Source: CAVOXO01 sp963700425 (GTDB lineage: Bacteria; Actinomycetota; Acidimicrobiia; Acidimicrobiales; Microtrichaceae). From it: 64,000 nt of DNA. The DNA lies in contig CAVOXO010000001.1 in the NCBI GenBank assembly GCA_963700425.1, positions 1,550,001 through 1,614,000 of the forward strand, read 5' to 3'. The translations under genes were made by a program, and so were the position numbers. Of this stretch, positions 1 through 9,462 are shown one piece after another (position 1 is the stretch's first letter; each line of letters begins with the position of its first letter). The notes under the pieces are model-generated. The model saw only the letters and a program-made list of their open reading frames with translations. It was not told the DNA's origin and made no database searches.

Positions 1-940
1 CCTCGGCGGCCCGGACGGTCCCGTGGATGGCGCCGTCGTCGTCCACTCGCAGGTGTTCCGGTCGAACGCCGACGGTCACGGCACGCCGCGAGTCGATGCC
101 CGCCACGGTCCGAGGAAGCACGGCGATGGCTCGTCCTGCGTAGTCGACCCGGGTCGTCGATCCGTCGCGGGAGACGAAGCCGTCGAAGGTGTTGATCTGA
201 GGACTGCCGATGAACCGGGCGACGAACAGATTCGCCGGCTGATGGTAGGCCTCGGACGGAGTCCCCACCTGCTGGAGCCGACCGTCGGCGATGATGGCGA
301 TCCGGGTGGCCATGGTCATCGCCTCCACCTGGTCGTGGGTGACGTACACCACGGTGGTCTGCAGTCTGCGCCAGAGGTCGACGAGCTCGAGTCGGGTCCG
401 GCTCCTCAGCTTGGCATCGAGGTTGGAGAGCGGTTCGTCCATGAGGAAAACCTGCGGCCTGCGGACGATCGCCCGGCCGAGGGCGACCCGTTGGCGCTGA
501 CCGCCGGACAGCGCGCCGGGTTTGCGGTCGAGATACTCCTCGATTCCGAGGAGCGACGCTGTCTCGAGCACCCGATCGCGCCGCTCCTGGGACGACGGCT
601 TTCGGATCTCACCGTCGGGACCCTCGATGCCGTGGCCCAGGAGCGGCGCCTCGATGTTCTTCGCCACCGTCATGTGCGGGTAGAGGGCGTAGCTCTGGAA
701 CACCATGGCCAGGTCGCGATCGCGAGGATCCACACCGTTCATCACCTCGCCACCGATGCGCACCTCCCCGATCGTCGGCTCCTCGAGACCGGCGATCATC
801 CGGAGAACGGTGCTCTTGCCGCATCCGGAAGGGCCGAGGAGGACGAGGAACTCCCGGTCGATGACCTCGAGGTTCAGGTCGTGGACGACCGTCGTGTCGC
901 CGAAGGACTTCGTGACGTTGTCGAACTCCACCGTTGCCAC
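1..940 (-). CDS. ABC transporter ATP-binding protein, UgpC/MalK type (3' end cut off by window)
   Basis: This is the ATPase of a CUT1-type carbohydrate ABC importer; it energises uptake at the cytoplasmic face of the membrane. The start is GTG at 940, preceded by a GGGGGAG ribosome site. All ATPase motifs are visible: Walker A GPSGCGKST at residues 36-44, Q-loop QSYALYPHM, signature LSGGQRQRVALGRA, Walker B VFLMDEPLSNLDAKL and the switch histidine in VTHDQVEAM. The last visible part is a TOBE-like region including VGVRPEHLRV. About 313 residues are seen and the gene runs off the window, so the tail and any permease genes are outside. The substrate cannot be told from this subunit. Confidence 0.93.
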   Translation of the reverse strand, partial: MATVEFDNVTKSFGDTTVVHDLNLEVIDREFLVLLGPSGCGKSTVLRMIAGLEEPTIGEVRIGGEVMNGVDPRDRDLAMVFQSYALYPHMTVAKNIEAPLLGHGIEGPDGEIRKPSSQERRDRVLETASLLGIEEYLDRKPGALSGGQRQRVALGRAIVRRPQVFLMDEPLSNLDAKLRSRTRLELVDLWRRLQTTVVYVTHDQVEAMTMATRIAIIADGRLQQVGTPSEAYHQPANLFVARFIGSPQINTFDGFVSRDGSTTRVDYAGRAIAVLPRTVAGIDSRRAVTVGVRPEHLRVDDDGAIHGTVRAAE

Positions 941-1015
941 GCGGACTCCCCCGGTTCGGACGTCGGCTCACGATAGCCAAAACAGCTCCCGACCCATGCC
1001 GTGCAGGGTCGCGCC

Positions 1016-1030
1016 AGGACCAAGGCCCCT
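1016..1030 (+). promoter_or_regulatory. Weak DosR-box-like element
   Basis: AGGACCAAGGCCCCT lies 34 bp before the small gene at 1065. It agrees at 10 of 15 positions with the element repeated across this window (GGGACCTTCGGCCCT). The flanks extend it into an inverted repeat. Assignment is by eye. Confidence 0.3.
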
Positions 1031-1064
1031 GGCCGAGGCCTGCCATCGGTGCGAGGATCGCCCC

Positions 1065-1340
1065 ATGAGCATCACCTCGTGGATTCGCAGCATCACCGCC
1101 GGCATCAGCCGTACCTTCGGGTTCGGTGGCGGAGACGCCGGCCCCGCCGATCCGACCGAAGGGGAGGGTTCCCCCGTGGGTGAGGAGCAGATCGATCCGA
1201 CCCATGCGCCAGGTCACCAGCATCTCGGGCCTCCTCCCCAGGAGACCGCTCCCCCGGTTGCGAAGGGTAAGGCCCCCCGGAATCAGCCGTGGGTGCGCAC
1301 GACGCATTCGGACAGCCAGAAACGCCGCCCCCGCGGCTGA
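1065..1340 (+). CDS. Small hypothetical protein (91 aa)
   Basis: The family is not recognised. The ATG at 1065 has a GAGGA site 8 nt upstream. The N-terminus (MSITSWIRSITAGISRTFG) could form an amphipathic helix; the rest is Gly/Pro/Glu-rich and probably disordered, ending in a basic tail QKRRPRG. There is no membrane segment or cysteine pair. A DosR-box-like element just upstream gives some support that it is expressed. It could still be spurious. Confidence 0.4.
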   Translation: MSITSWIRSITAGISRTFGFGGGDAGPADPTEGEGSPVGEEQIDPTHAPGHQHLGPPPQETAPPVAKGKAPRNQPWVRTTHSDSQKRRPRG

Positions 1341-1374
1341 TCTCAACCGACGGGGACGGCATCACGGGCAACCA

Positions 1375-1989
1375 CTACAGGTCGACGACCTCGTCCTTGG
1401 GCGTCGTGAACGCGTGGACGAAACCGGCGATGGTGGCGAGCAGTAGCACGAGGCTGACGCCGAAGCACACCCAGGAGGCCTGCTGGGCACGCTCACCGAA
1501 GATGCTGAACCCGTAACTCGTCAACAGCAGCCCGCGAAGGGTCTCCCCACGGAAGAGGGTCTGGACCTGTCCGTTCAGCTGTTCGGCGGTCGCGGCCAGC
1601 GCCTGTGACTCGGGGGAATCCGGAGCGGACTCGATCGCCTCGTCAGCTTTGGCCTTGGCCGCCCACGATGCGGAACTCGTTTCTGCGTAGGTCATGCCCT
1701 CATTGACCTCGGTGAGGTGCAGGCCGATGTACTCGTTGGCGTAGCACTCCGCCTGCTTTCCGGTGGTCAGAGCCTCGCCTGCGTTGTCCACGAGGCATTC
1801 CGCCTCCTTCTCCTCGTCGGTGAGGTTCTCGAGGGGGGTGAAGGTGATGTTCTGGGCGGAGAGCTGATCGGTCACGTAGTCATCCGCGAAGTTTGCCTGA
1901 CCCTGAAGGATAAGACCGAGCACCAACAGCAGCAGCGTGATCGCGCCCCCGCCGATGCTGAAGACGATGTCGAGTGTTCGACGTTTCAT
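1375..1989 (-). CDS. Two-helix membrane protein of unknown function (204 aa)
   Basis: The start is ATG at 1989, with AGGAG 7 nt upstream; a longer reading frame exists but lacks such a site. A hydrophobic helix at about residues 8-30 (FSIGGGAITLLLLVLGLIL) and another near 172-195 (VCFGVSLVLLLATIAGFV) flank a hydrophilic, mostly extracytoplasmic region of about 140 residues with two Cys (ECLV, ECYA). The fold looks like uncharacterised actinobacterial membrane proteins. A DosR-box-like element sits about 90 bp upstream, which suggests stress control. Function unknown. Confidence 0.8.
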   Translation of the reverse strand: MKRRTLDIVFSIGGGAITLLLLVLGLILQGQANFADDYVTDQLSAQNITFTPLENLTDEEKEAECLVDNAGEALTTGKQAECYANEYIGLHLTEVNEGMTYAETSSASWAAKAKADEAIESAPDSPESQALAATAEQLNGQVQTLFRGETLRGLLLTSYGFSIFGERAQQASWVCFGVSLVLLLATIAGFVHAFTTPKDEVVDL

Positions 1990-2076
1990 GAAGAGCTCCT
2001 TTTCTTGCCACCCGAGTGGGTGAAACGCCCATCCGGGCGCGGAGGGCATTCGAAACGATCGCCGTTGAGCGCGAAC

Positions 2077-2091
2077 AGGGTACGAAGTCCC
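2077..2091 (-). promoter_or_regulatory. DosR-box-like element upstream of the membrane protein
   Basis: On the minus strand it reads GGGACTTCGTACCCT, an imperfect palindrome with GGGAC and ACCCT arms like the mycobacterial DosR box. It lies 88 bp before the ATG at 1989, but also just downstream of the kinase gene end at 2111. Confidence 0.4.
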
Positions 2092-2110
2092 GACGGCGCG
2101 ACCGTTGTGT

Positions 2111-3616
2111 TCAGTCCATCCCGGCGACGGACAAGGGCAGGGAGTCGATACGGGCGAGTGAGTTCTCCAGGGTGACGGTCGGCCTCTGGTCGGTGGGAAC
2201 TTTCATCGCCTGGTCCCACGGTTCCCACAGCGACCTCAGATGGTCCGCCACGCCGGGCGTGGCGTCCGACATGGCAGAGGACCGGGTGAGGCGACCGATG
2301 ATCCGCTCCTTGGCCGAAGCGGCGTCGACGACGCATTCGATCTCGACCAGCTCCGCAGCGTGACGCGCCGCGAGTTCCCGGGCGGCACGTCGATGCCGTT
2401 CCCGCGTCCACGAGCCGTCGAGCACCACCCCCTGCCCTCGGTCCAGGAGAAGGGCGGCCTCCCGGAGCTGCTCGTCATAGACGGCGTCCACGGTGGAGTC
2501 GTCGTAGATACCGGCGCCGGGGGCCGCGTATCGGTGCTCGGTGTGCGGTGTGGCGGTCACGTCCTTGCGGATCTCGTCGGTGGCGAGAACGGGGTAGCCG
2601 AAATGATCGGCGATTCCTCCGGCCAGGGTCGACTTACCCGTTCCCGGACCTCCCCCCACGAGGATCATCCTGATTCGTGCCGCCTCGAGGTGCTCGAGCA
2701 CCAGGTCGTGGTGTCGACGAGCGAGAGCCGCAGAGGTGGGGTCTCCCTGAGCGTGACGGAGACACGCGACCTTGGTTCTCACATGGGCCCGGTAGGCGAT
2801 GTAGTGGTGTGCGAGCGACACGGGGTGGTGCTCGCCGCTGAACTCCTGATACCAGGTCAACAGCCGAGCGGCGTGGTCGGGTCCGGCCAGCCGATGGACG
2901 TCCATCACGAGGAAGGCGATGTCCAACAGGACGTCGCCGATGCGCCAGTCGTCCGCGAACGCGAGGCAGTCGATGATCCGCGGACCGTCGTCGAGGCAGA
3001 AGATGTCATCCGCGATGAGATCGCCGTGGCCGTCCCGAACGAATCCGTCGCGAATTCGTTCCTCGAAGAGCAGCCCACGTCCCGACAGGTACGCCGTCGC
3101 CAGCGCTCGAGCCCGTTCGACGTCTTCCTCGGGAATCACGGTGCCCACGTGCTGCCCGATCACCGAGAAGTTGTCCTCCCAGTTGGTGCGGACCGCATCC
3201 CTGGCGGCCATCGGCGCCGGCTGAACGGGTGAACGCCCGGAGTGGAACGCAGCGATCGTTCGGGCCACCTCCCTGAGTCGGTCGGAGAAGTCCGGTGCGT
3301 CGGCGAGTCGCGACAGTCGCCGGTCGTCGGGCAGTCGTCGCATGACGATCATCCGATCCACGAGGTTCCCTTCCTCGTGGACGTCGGCGAGGCCGAGGTA
3401 CACGTCGGGAGCGATCCGTCGGTTCAGCTCGAACTCCGTTCGGGCGGCGACCACCCGCATCGCCGGATCGCTCTGATCGAGAAAGGGCATCCTGACCGGC
3501 TTCATCATCTTGTAGGCGCGATCGGGCGTACGGAATATCCACGAGATGTGGGTCTCGATCACATCCGCCTCCACATCCGCCTCGCCGCTGGCTCCTGCCG
3601 GATCGATCGGGTCCAT
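2111..3616 (-). CDS. Bifunctional phosphotransferase-fold / P-loop kinase protein (Rv2004c-like)
   Basis: The protein has 501 residues. The first ~310 form an aminoglycoside-phosphotransferase-like kinase half with the catalytic loop region GHGDLIADDIFCLDD followed by RIIDCLAF. The second half is an AAA/shikimate-kinase-like P-loop domain with Walker A GGGPGTGKST, the nucleoside-kinase-like ATDEIRKD segment and VVLDGSWTRERHR. This two-domain layout is that of M. tuberculosis Rv2004c, a DosR-regulon gene of unknown substrate. It is divergent from PEP synthase, and the shared promoter region holds two DosR-box-like elements. The substrate is unknown. The ribosome site before ATG 3616 is weak. 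Confidence 0.88.
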   Translation of the reverse strand: MDPIDPAGASGEADVEADVIETHISWIFRTPDRAYKMMKPVRMPFLDQSDPAMRVVAARTEFELNRRIAPDVYLGLADVHEEGNLVDRMIVMRRLPDDRRLSRLADAPDFSDRLREVARTIAAFHSGRSPVQPAPMAARDAVRTNWEDNFSVIGQHVGTVIPEEDVERARALATAYLSGRGLLFEERIRDGFVRDGHGDLIADDIFCLDDGPRIIDCLAFADDWRIGDVLLDIAFLVMDVHRLAGPDHAARLLTWYQEFSGEHHPVSLAHHYIAYRAHVRTKVACLRHAQGDPTSAALARRHHDLVLEHLEAARIRMILVGGGPGTGKSTLAGGIADHFGYPVLATDEIRKDVTATPHTEHRYAAPGAGIYDDSTVDAVYDEQLREAALLLDRGQGVVLDGSWTRERHRRAARELAARHAAELVEIECVVDAASAKERIIGRLTRSSAMSDATPGVADHLRSLWEPWDQAMKVPTDQRPTVTLENSLARIDSLPLSVAGMD

Positions 3617-3650
3617 GTGGCCAGTGTCGCCCGCCCGAACGGGACCGTGC

Positions 3651-3665
3651 AGGGGCGAAGGTCAC
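3651..3665 (-). promoter_or_regulatory. DosR-box-like element facing the kinase gene
   Basis: On the minus strand it reads GTGACCTTCGCCCCT, 13 of 15 matches to the window's element, 35 bp before the kinase start at 3616. A second copy at 3682 lies 17 bp away. Paired boxes are common at mycobacterial DosR promoters. Confidence 0.5.
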
Positions 3666-3681
3666 TCGATCGGTCGGCGAC

Positions 3682-3696
3682 GGGACCTTCGACTCT
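3682..3696 (+). promoter_or_regulatory. DosR-box-like element facing ppsA
   Basis: On the plus strand it reads GGGACCTTCGACTCT, 13 of 15 matches, 75 bp before the ppsA start at 3772. It shares the divergent promoter region with the 3651 copy. Confidence 0.5.
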
Positions 3697-3771
3697 GATG
3701 GCCCTGGGCCGGCCGAGCCACTATGGAGTGACCCGGCGGACGATCCGGGCACGTCGTCGAGAGGACAGCTC

Positions 3772-6219
3772 ATGCCAGACACCGATTTCAACGCGGCCTC
3801 GGACGCCATCCGGTTCTTCTCCGACATCGGAATCGAGGACGTTCCCGAGGTGGGTGGAAAGAACGCCTCACTGGGTGAGCTGTACCGCGAGCTGACGGCT
3901 CACGGGGTTCGGGTGCCCAACGGATTCGCCATCGTGGCTCCGGCGTTCTGGTACACGTTGCGTGCGGCCGGGATCGTCGATCGGCTCCACGAGATGCTCG
4001 ACTCGCTCGATCGGGTGGATGTCGCCGATCTCCAGTCCCGGGCCGCCGCGGCCCGGGAGATCGTCTACAGCGCCCATCTCCCCGATGACCTCGAGACAGC
4101 CGTCCTCTCCGCGTACGCCCGGCTGCGTGAGGAGTACGGGGAGGACGTGACGCTGGCCGTGAGGTCGTCAGCGACGGCGGAGGATCTCCCCGAAGCGAGC
4201 TTCGCGGGAGCTCATGAGACCTTCCTCAACATCAAGGGCGAGGCCGCGTTGCTCGACGCCGTCCGCCGCTGTTACGCGAGCCTCTTCACCGATCGTGGTG
4301 TCCACTACCGACTCGAGCACGGATTCGGTCATTTCGACGTCGCTCAGTCGGTGACGGTCATGAAGATGGTGCGCGCGGACCTGGCCAGCAGCGGCGTCCT
4401 CTTCACCCTGGACACCGAGTCCGGATTCCGGGACGTGGTGTTCGTCACCGGGGCCTACGGGCTCGGCGAGAACGTCGTTCAGGGGGCGGTGGACCCCGAC
4501 GAGTTCTACGTGTTCAAGCCCACGCTCCGGCAGGGACACGACACCGTGCTGCGTCGCAAGCTCGGCTCCAAGAGCATCAAGATGATCTACGCGGGCGGTC
4601 GATCCGGAACGACGACACGGGACGTGCCCGTCGACCCGGCCGAGCGTGTCCGGTTCTGCCTCACCGACGAGGAGGTCATCGAGCTGGCGAAGGCGGCGGT
4701 GATCGTCGAGGACCACTACTCCGAGAAGGCCGGCACCGATCGGCCCATGGACATCGAGTGGGCGAAGGACGGCATCGACGGGATGCTCTACCTGGTCCAG
4801 GCCCGCCCCGAGACGGTCACATCGCAGCGCGCGACCGCCGTCCTCGAGCAGTACCACCTCAGCGGCGACGGCCCGACGCTCGCGACCGGCCGGGCCGTGG
4901 GCGACCGGGTCGCCACCGGCACGGTGCGCGTCGTCACCGGGGCCAGCGAGCTGGGCGAGGTGGCTCCGGGTGATGTGATCGTGGCGGACACCACCAACCC
5001 GGACTGGGAACCCGTGCTGAAGAAGGCGGCTGCGGTCGTCACCAACCGCGGTGGAAGGACCTGTCACGCGGCCATCGTCGCCCGCGAGCTGGGGATCCCC
5101 GCCGTGGTCGGGACCGGCGACGGCACGGCATCTCTGGTGACGGGACAGACCGTGACGGTCTCGTGTGCCCAGGGAGCCGTCGGCCGGGTGATCGAGGGAA
5201 CGATCCCCTTCACCATCGACCGGACCGACGTGGGCGTGATCCCACGCCCGAGGACCAAGATCCAGGTGAATCTCGGCAACCCCGAGCTGGCCTTCCAGAC
5301 CGCGGCGCTCCCCAACGACGGGGTCGGGCTGGCCCGCATGGAGTTCATCATCAGCGAACACATCGGAGCCCATCCGATGGCGTTGATCCACCCCGAGCGG
5401 GTCGAGGACCCCGACGAACGTCGAGCACTCGCCGACCTGGTTCGGGGAGCGGCCAGCCCCGAGGCGTTCTTCGTGGAGCGTCTGTCGGAGGGGATCGGCA
5501 CGATCGCCGCAGCGTTCTATCCCAAGCAGGTGGTCGTGCGTCTGTCGGACTTCAAGACCAACGAATACGCCGCGCTCCTCGGTGGTTCGGGGTTCGAGCC
5601 GACCGAGGCGAACCCCATGCTCGGCTTCCGAGGTGCGTCGCGCTACGCCCACGAGGCCTATCGCGAGGGTTTCGCCCTGGAGTGCGAAACGATACGTCGG
5701 GTACGCGACGACATGGGATTGGACAACGTCGTTCCCATGGTGCCGTTCTGTCGACGGGTCGACGAGGGCCGGACGGTCATCGCGGAGATGGAATCCAACG
5801 GCCTGCGGCGGGGAGAGAACGGCCTCGAGGTCTTCGTGATGTGCGAGATTCCCAACAACGTCATCTCCCTCGACGCCTTCGCGGAGTACTTCGACGGCTT
5901 CTCGATCGGATCGAACGATCTGACGCAGCTGGCACTCGGCGTCGACCGGGATTCCGAGCTCGTGGCCTTCGACTACGACGAGTCGGAACCCGGGGTCATG
6001 GAGCTGTTCCGTATGGCCATCCAGGGGTGCCGTCGTAACAACCGTCACTCGGGGTTCTGCGGTCAGGCACCCTCCGACAACCCGGAGATCGCCCGCTATC
6101 TCGTTCAGGAGGGAATCGACGCCATCAGTCTGAATCCTGACGCGGTCATCACGACGACCCTGAGCATTCTGGAGCTCGAGGCGGAGCTCGACCGCGACGG
6201 CACGACACAACGATCTTGA
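3772..6219 (+). CDS. ppsA: Phosphoenolpyruvate synthase
   Basis: It converts pyruvate, ATP and water to PEP, AMP and phosphate, the first committed step of gluconeogenesis from pyruvate. The 815 residues show the ATP-grasp domain (about 20-350, beginning VGGKNASLGEL), the swivelling phosphohistidine domain with GGRTCHAAIVARELGIP (catalytic His at about 432), and the C-terminal PEP/pyruvate barrel with GSNDLTQLALGVDRDS and GFCGQAPSDNPE. Length is normal for the family (about 790-815). The ATG is preceded by GAGAGGAC. The permease gene starts just after or overlaps the stop, so the two probably share a transcript. Upstream elements suggest hypoxic control. Confidence 0.96.
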   Translation: MPDTDFNAASDAIRFFSDIGIEDVPEVGGKNASLGELYRELTAHGVRVPNGFAIVAPAFWYTLRAAGIVDRLHEMLDSLDRVDVADLQSRAAAAREIVYSAHLPDDLETAVLSAYARLREEYGEDVTLAVRSSATAEDLPEASFAGAHETFLNIKGEAALLDAVRRCYASLFTDRGVHYRLEHGFGHFDVAQSVTVMKMVRADLASSGVLFTLDTESGFRDVVFVTGAYGLGENVVQGAVDPDEFYVFKPTLRQGHDTVLRRKLGSKSIKMIYAGGRSGTTTRDVPVDPAERVRFCLTDEEVIELAKAAVIVEDHYSEKAGTDRPMDIEWAKDGIDGMLYLVQARPETVTSQRATAVLEQYHLSGDGPTLATGRAVGDRVATGTVRVVTGASELGEVAPGDVIVADTTNPDWEPVLKKAAAVVTNRGGRTCHAAIVARELGIPAVVGTGDGTASLVTGQTVTVSCAQGAVGRVIEGTIPFTIDRTDVGVIPRPRTKIQVNLGNPELAFQTAALPNDGVGLARMEFIISEHIGAHPMALIHPERVEDPDERRALADLVRGAASPEAFFVERLSEGIGTIAAAFYPKQVVVRLSDFKTNEYAALLGGSGFEPTEANPMLGFRGASRYAHEAYREGFALECETIRRVRDDMGLDNVVPMVPFCRRVDEGRTVIAEMESNGLRRGENGLEVFVMCEIPNNVISLDAFAEYFDGFSIGSNDLTQLALGVDRDSELVAFDYDESEPGVMELFRMAIQGCRRNNRHSGFCGQAPSDNPEIARYLVQEGIDAISLNPDAVITTTLSILELEAELDRDGTTQRS

Positions 6220-6239
6220 GGAAGCCTGCGGGGGCTCCC

Positions 6240-7463
6240 GTGTCCGCGGACGCGACGCTGCGGCGCGAGGTGTCGCTGCCGATGCTGATCCTCTACGGGC
6301 TCGGTACGACGGTGGGTGCGGGCATCTACGCCCTCACCGGCGAGGTGGCCGGATCGGCGGGGATGAAAGCGCCACTGGCGTTCGTGGTCGCCGCCATGCT
6401 GGCGGGGGTGACGGCGCTGGCATTCGCCGAGCTCGCCGGACGGCTGCCGAAGGCCGCAGGAGAGGCGGTCTTCGTCGACCACGCATTCGGCCGACGGCTC
6501 CTGACGACCCTGGTCGGTCTGGCGGTCATGACCGCCGGAGTCGTTGCCGCGGCGGCGATCACCAACGCATTCGGGGGTTATGTCGCCGAACTGGTCGACG
6601 CGCCGAGATGGGTGATGGTCGTGGCTCTGGTGGCTGCGCTCACAGGGATCGCCGTCGTCGGGGCGAAGGAGTCGGTGGCCGCCGCCGCGGTCTTCACCAC
6701 GATCGAGGTTGCCGGCCTCCTGGTGGTGGTGTGGGCAGGGCGCGAGGTTCTCGTCGACGTTCCGAGCCGCGCCACCGAACTCTTCGCTCCGCCGGGCCAG
6801 GTGTCCGGTTGGTCGGGCGTGCTGGGTGGAGCGTTCCTGGCGTTCTTCGCCTTTCTGGGATTCGAGGACATCGACTCCATGGCCGAGGAGACCGACGATG
6901 CATCGGTCTCCCTTCCGAGAGCCGTGATCTACACGCTGGCGATCACCACTGCCATCTACCTGGCCGTGTCGACCGTCGCGGTGCTGAGCGTCAACCCGGT
7001 CGTACTGGGGCGCTCCGAAGCTCCGCTCGCCCTGATCTACGAGACCTCAGGGGGGCGCGGCGAGCTGATGAGCGTCGTCGCAGCGCTGGCGATGGTCAAC
7101 GGCGCCCTGGTGCAGCTGGTCATGATCCCCCGGGTGCTCTACGGGCTCTCCAATCTCGGCGTCGTGCCGTCCTGGGCGGGCCGTGTCTCGCCCCGAACCC
7201 ACACTCCCGTCCGCGCGACGATCGCGTCGGCGGTCATCGTCATCGTGTTGGCCATCGGGTTCGATCTCGGCGCGCTGGCCCGAATCACGTCGGCGACGAC
7301 CATGGCGATCTTCGTCACGATCAACGCCTCTCTCATCGTCATCCGCCGTCGCGACGGCCCGACAACGACGTTTCAGGTTCCGAGAGCCGTTCCCTTCGTC
7401 GGGATCGGGGCATCGGGCGTCATGTTCGCTGCGGAGGTGGCACGACTCCAGGGTTGGGTCTGA
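6240..7463 (+). CDS. APC-family amino-acid permease
   Basis: An integral membrane transporter with about 11-12 hydrophobic helices. The first carries the APC substrate/cation signature GLGTTVGAGIYALTG, and FLAFFAFLGFEDIDSMAEE matches the family's helix 6 region. The length of 407 residues is slightly short for the family. I chose GTG at 6240, which begins just before VSADATLRREVSLP; an in-frame TTG at 6216 overlaps the ppsA stop and would add eight residues. It follows ppsA directly and is probably co-transcribed. The substrate cannot be told. Confidence 0.88.
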   Translation: MSADATLRREVSLPMLILYGLGTTVGAGIYALTGEVAGSAGMKAPLAFVVAAMLAGVTALAFAELAGRLPKAAGEAVFVDHAFGRRLLTTLVGLAVMTAGVVAAAAITNAFGGYVAELVDAPRWVMVVALVAALTGIAVVGAKESVAAAAVFTTIEVAGLLVVVWAGREVLVDVPSRATELFAPPGQVSGWSGVLGGAFLAFFAFLGFEDIDSMAEETDDASVSLPRAVIYTLAITTAIYLAVSTVAVLSVNPVVLGRSEAPLALIYETSGGRGELMSVVAALAMVNGALVQLVMIPRVLYGLSNLGVVPSWAGRVSPRTHTPVRATIASAVIVIVLAIGFDLGALARITSATTMAIFVTINASLIVIRRRDGPTTTFQVPRAVPFVGIGASGVMFAAEVARLQGWV

Positions 7464-7514
7464 CCCCCGACGGGCAGCGACGGGGAGTCGTGGCGATGGG
7501 ACCCCGGAGGGGGC

Positions 7515-8358
7515 TCAGCGCCAGTCGGCGTAGAGGTCCGGCACGTAGGTCTGCGTGTCGATGGGCGGGCGAACGTAGGTGTCGGGCTGACGATCGGGGA
7601 GCACCAGCTTCTTCGACGTCAGGTCCTCGTAGGGAACGGACCCGAGGATGTGACGGATGCAGTTGAGGCGGGCCGAGCGCTTGTCGTCGGCATCGACCAC
7701 CCACCAGGGCGACTGCTTCGTGTCGGTGGTGGCGAACATCCGGTCCTTGGCCCGGCTGTAGTCGACCCAGTGGGCGCGGGACTCCAGGTCCATCTGGCTC
7801 AGCTTCCACCGCTTCTCGACGCTGTTGATCCGGTCCCTGAATCGGCGTTCCTGCTCGTCGTCGCTCACCGAGAACCAGTACTTGAGGAGGATGATCTCGG
7901 ATCGCACCAACATGCGCTCGAAATCGGGGCACGACCGGAGGAACTCCTCGTACTCCTCGTCGGAGCAGAATCCCATGACGTGCTCGACCCCGGCCCGGTT
8001 GTACCAACTACGGTCGAAGAGCACGATCTCGCCGGCGGCGGGCAGTTCCTCGACGTAGCGCTGGAAGTACCACTGGGTCGCTTCTCGATCGGTCGGCTTC
8101 GGAAGCGCCACCACCCTGACGATTCGGGGATTGGTGCGCTCGAGCGATCCGCTTGATGGCGCCACCCTTGCCGGCGGCGTCGCGGCCCTCGAAGAGAATG
8201 CACACCTTGAGTCCCTTGTGCTGGACCCATTCCTGCAGCTTGACCAGTTCGCGTTGGAGACGCCCGAGCTCTCGTTCGTAGGGCTCCTTCGGAATCCGTT
8301 TCACCGTGCGGCCGTTCGACTTGGAACCGGACCGCGATCCGTTCGACTTACCGGACAT
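7515..8358 (-). CDS. ppk2: Polyphosphate kinase 2, copy 1 (one frameshift)
   Basis: PPK2 enzymes transfer phosphate between polyphosphate and nucleoside diphosphates. ATG at 8358 has GAGGGAG upstream. The first part reads to Walker A GRDAAGKGGAIKRI. A single extra base near 8145 (ATC-G-CTC on the coding strand) then shifts the frame, and the rest continues as ERTNPRIVRVVALPKPTDRE, the lid/Walker B motif DRSWYNRAGVEHVMGFC and the conserved tail to the stop at 7515. Removing one base gives a normal 280-residue class I PPK2. It lies 18 bp after copy 2, in one operon. The break is either a sequence error or a recent lesion. Confidence 0.85.
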
Positions 8359-8376
8359 GGGTTGACTCCCTCGGGC

Positions 8377-9312
8377 TCACTGACGGAACTTGCCACGCCG
8401 AAGGCGCTCCGCCTCCATCAGGTCCACCTCGTGCGCTCCCGACAACACCAGCTCCGGAGCGGGCACGAAGTCGATCTCGGTGCTCCGGTCTGCGTAGTCG
8501 ACCGCGTTGAGGATCACCTTCATGGCGTTGAGCCGGGCGAGGTGCTTGTTCTCCGATCGGACGACCGTCCAAGGCGTCGTCGCCGTGTGGGTGCGGCGGA
8601 GCATGTCGTACTTGTGATTGGTGAAGTCGTCCCAGTGCTCCTGGGCCTGCATGTCGATCTCGCTGCAGCTTCCACTGGCGAAGCGGATCGTCTCGGCGTC
8701 GCTCGAATCGTCGCTGCTGCTCCTCCTTGGTGACCGAGAAGTAGAGCTTCACGAGCACCGTGCCCTGGCGGACCAGGTCCTTCTCGAACCCGACGACGCC
8801 GCGGAGGAAGTCCTCGTACTCCTTCTCGGTGCAGAAACCGAAGACGGGCTCGACCATCGCCCGGTTGTACCAACTGCGGTCGAAGAGGACGATCTCGCCG
8901 CCACGCGGGAACTCCGCCACGTAGCGCTGGACGTACCACTGCGATCGCTGTTCCTCGGTGGGTCGCCCGAGTGCCACGACCCGGTAGTGCTTCTCGTTCA
9001 TGTAGCGGGTCACCCGTCGGATGCGTTCCGCCCTTGCCGGCCGCGTCACGCCCCTCGAACAGCACGATCATGCGGGTGTTGGTGCTGCTCGAGATGGCGC
9101 TGGAGTTTCAGGAGTTCGACCTGGTAGGGCTTCAACTCCTCTTCCCGACGGTCCCGACGGGCGAGACGACCGTATTCGCGGTCCTTGTCGGCGATCTCGG
9201 CCCGAAGCTTCTCGATCTCGGCGCGGGCATCATCACCGGCGGGATTCAGTCCGTTCACGGTCACGGTATCGGCGCTCTTCGGCTTCGCAGCTGCCTTCGA
9301 CTTCTTGCCCAC
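8377..9312 (-). CDS. ppk2: Polyphosphate kinase 2, copy 2 (three frameshifts)
   Basis: A second PPK2 with a longer basic N-terminus (MGKKSKAAAKPK). ATG at 9312 follows a strong GGAGGAG site. Three single extra bases interrupt the frame near 9087 (before STNTRMIVLFEGRDAAGKGG), 9023 (before IRRVTRYMNEKHYRVVALG) and 8665 (after RRRDDPLRQWKL, before SEIDMQAQEHWDDF). With those three removed, a continuous 310-residue protein results, with Walker A, DRSWYNRAMVEPVFGFC and the conserved C-terminus. No internal stop appears other than those caused by the shifts. Four such breaks fall within 950 bp when copy 1 is included, so this stretch is either poorly sequenced or decaying. Confidence 0.82.
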
Positions 9313-9462
9313 GTGGTCTCCTCCGGCTCCTCAGGTGCCCATCGGCCGACTCCGTGCCGCCTTTAGCGGAGGGAGGAATCCCGGGGCGTCGATGCCATGT
9401 TGTCGTCAACGGGGCACTCGCCGCAATCACGGCCGAACCCGCGACGCCCGATGTGACGCTCA

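Noticed and set aside
4168..6210. 680-codon open frame opposite ppsA
   Set aside because: It lies antisense to a clearly conserved enzyme and its translation has the Arg/Asp/His-rich composition typical of GC-rich antisense frames, with no recognisable domain.
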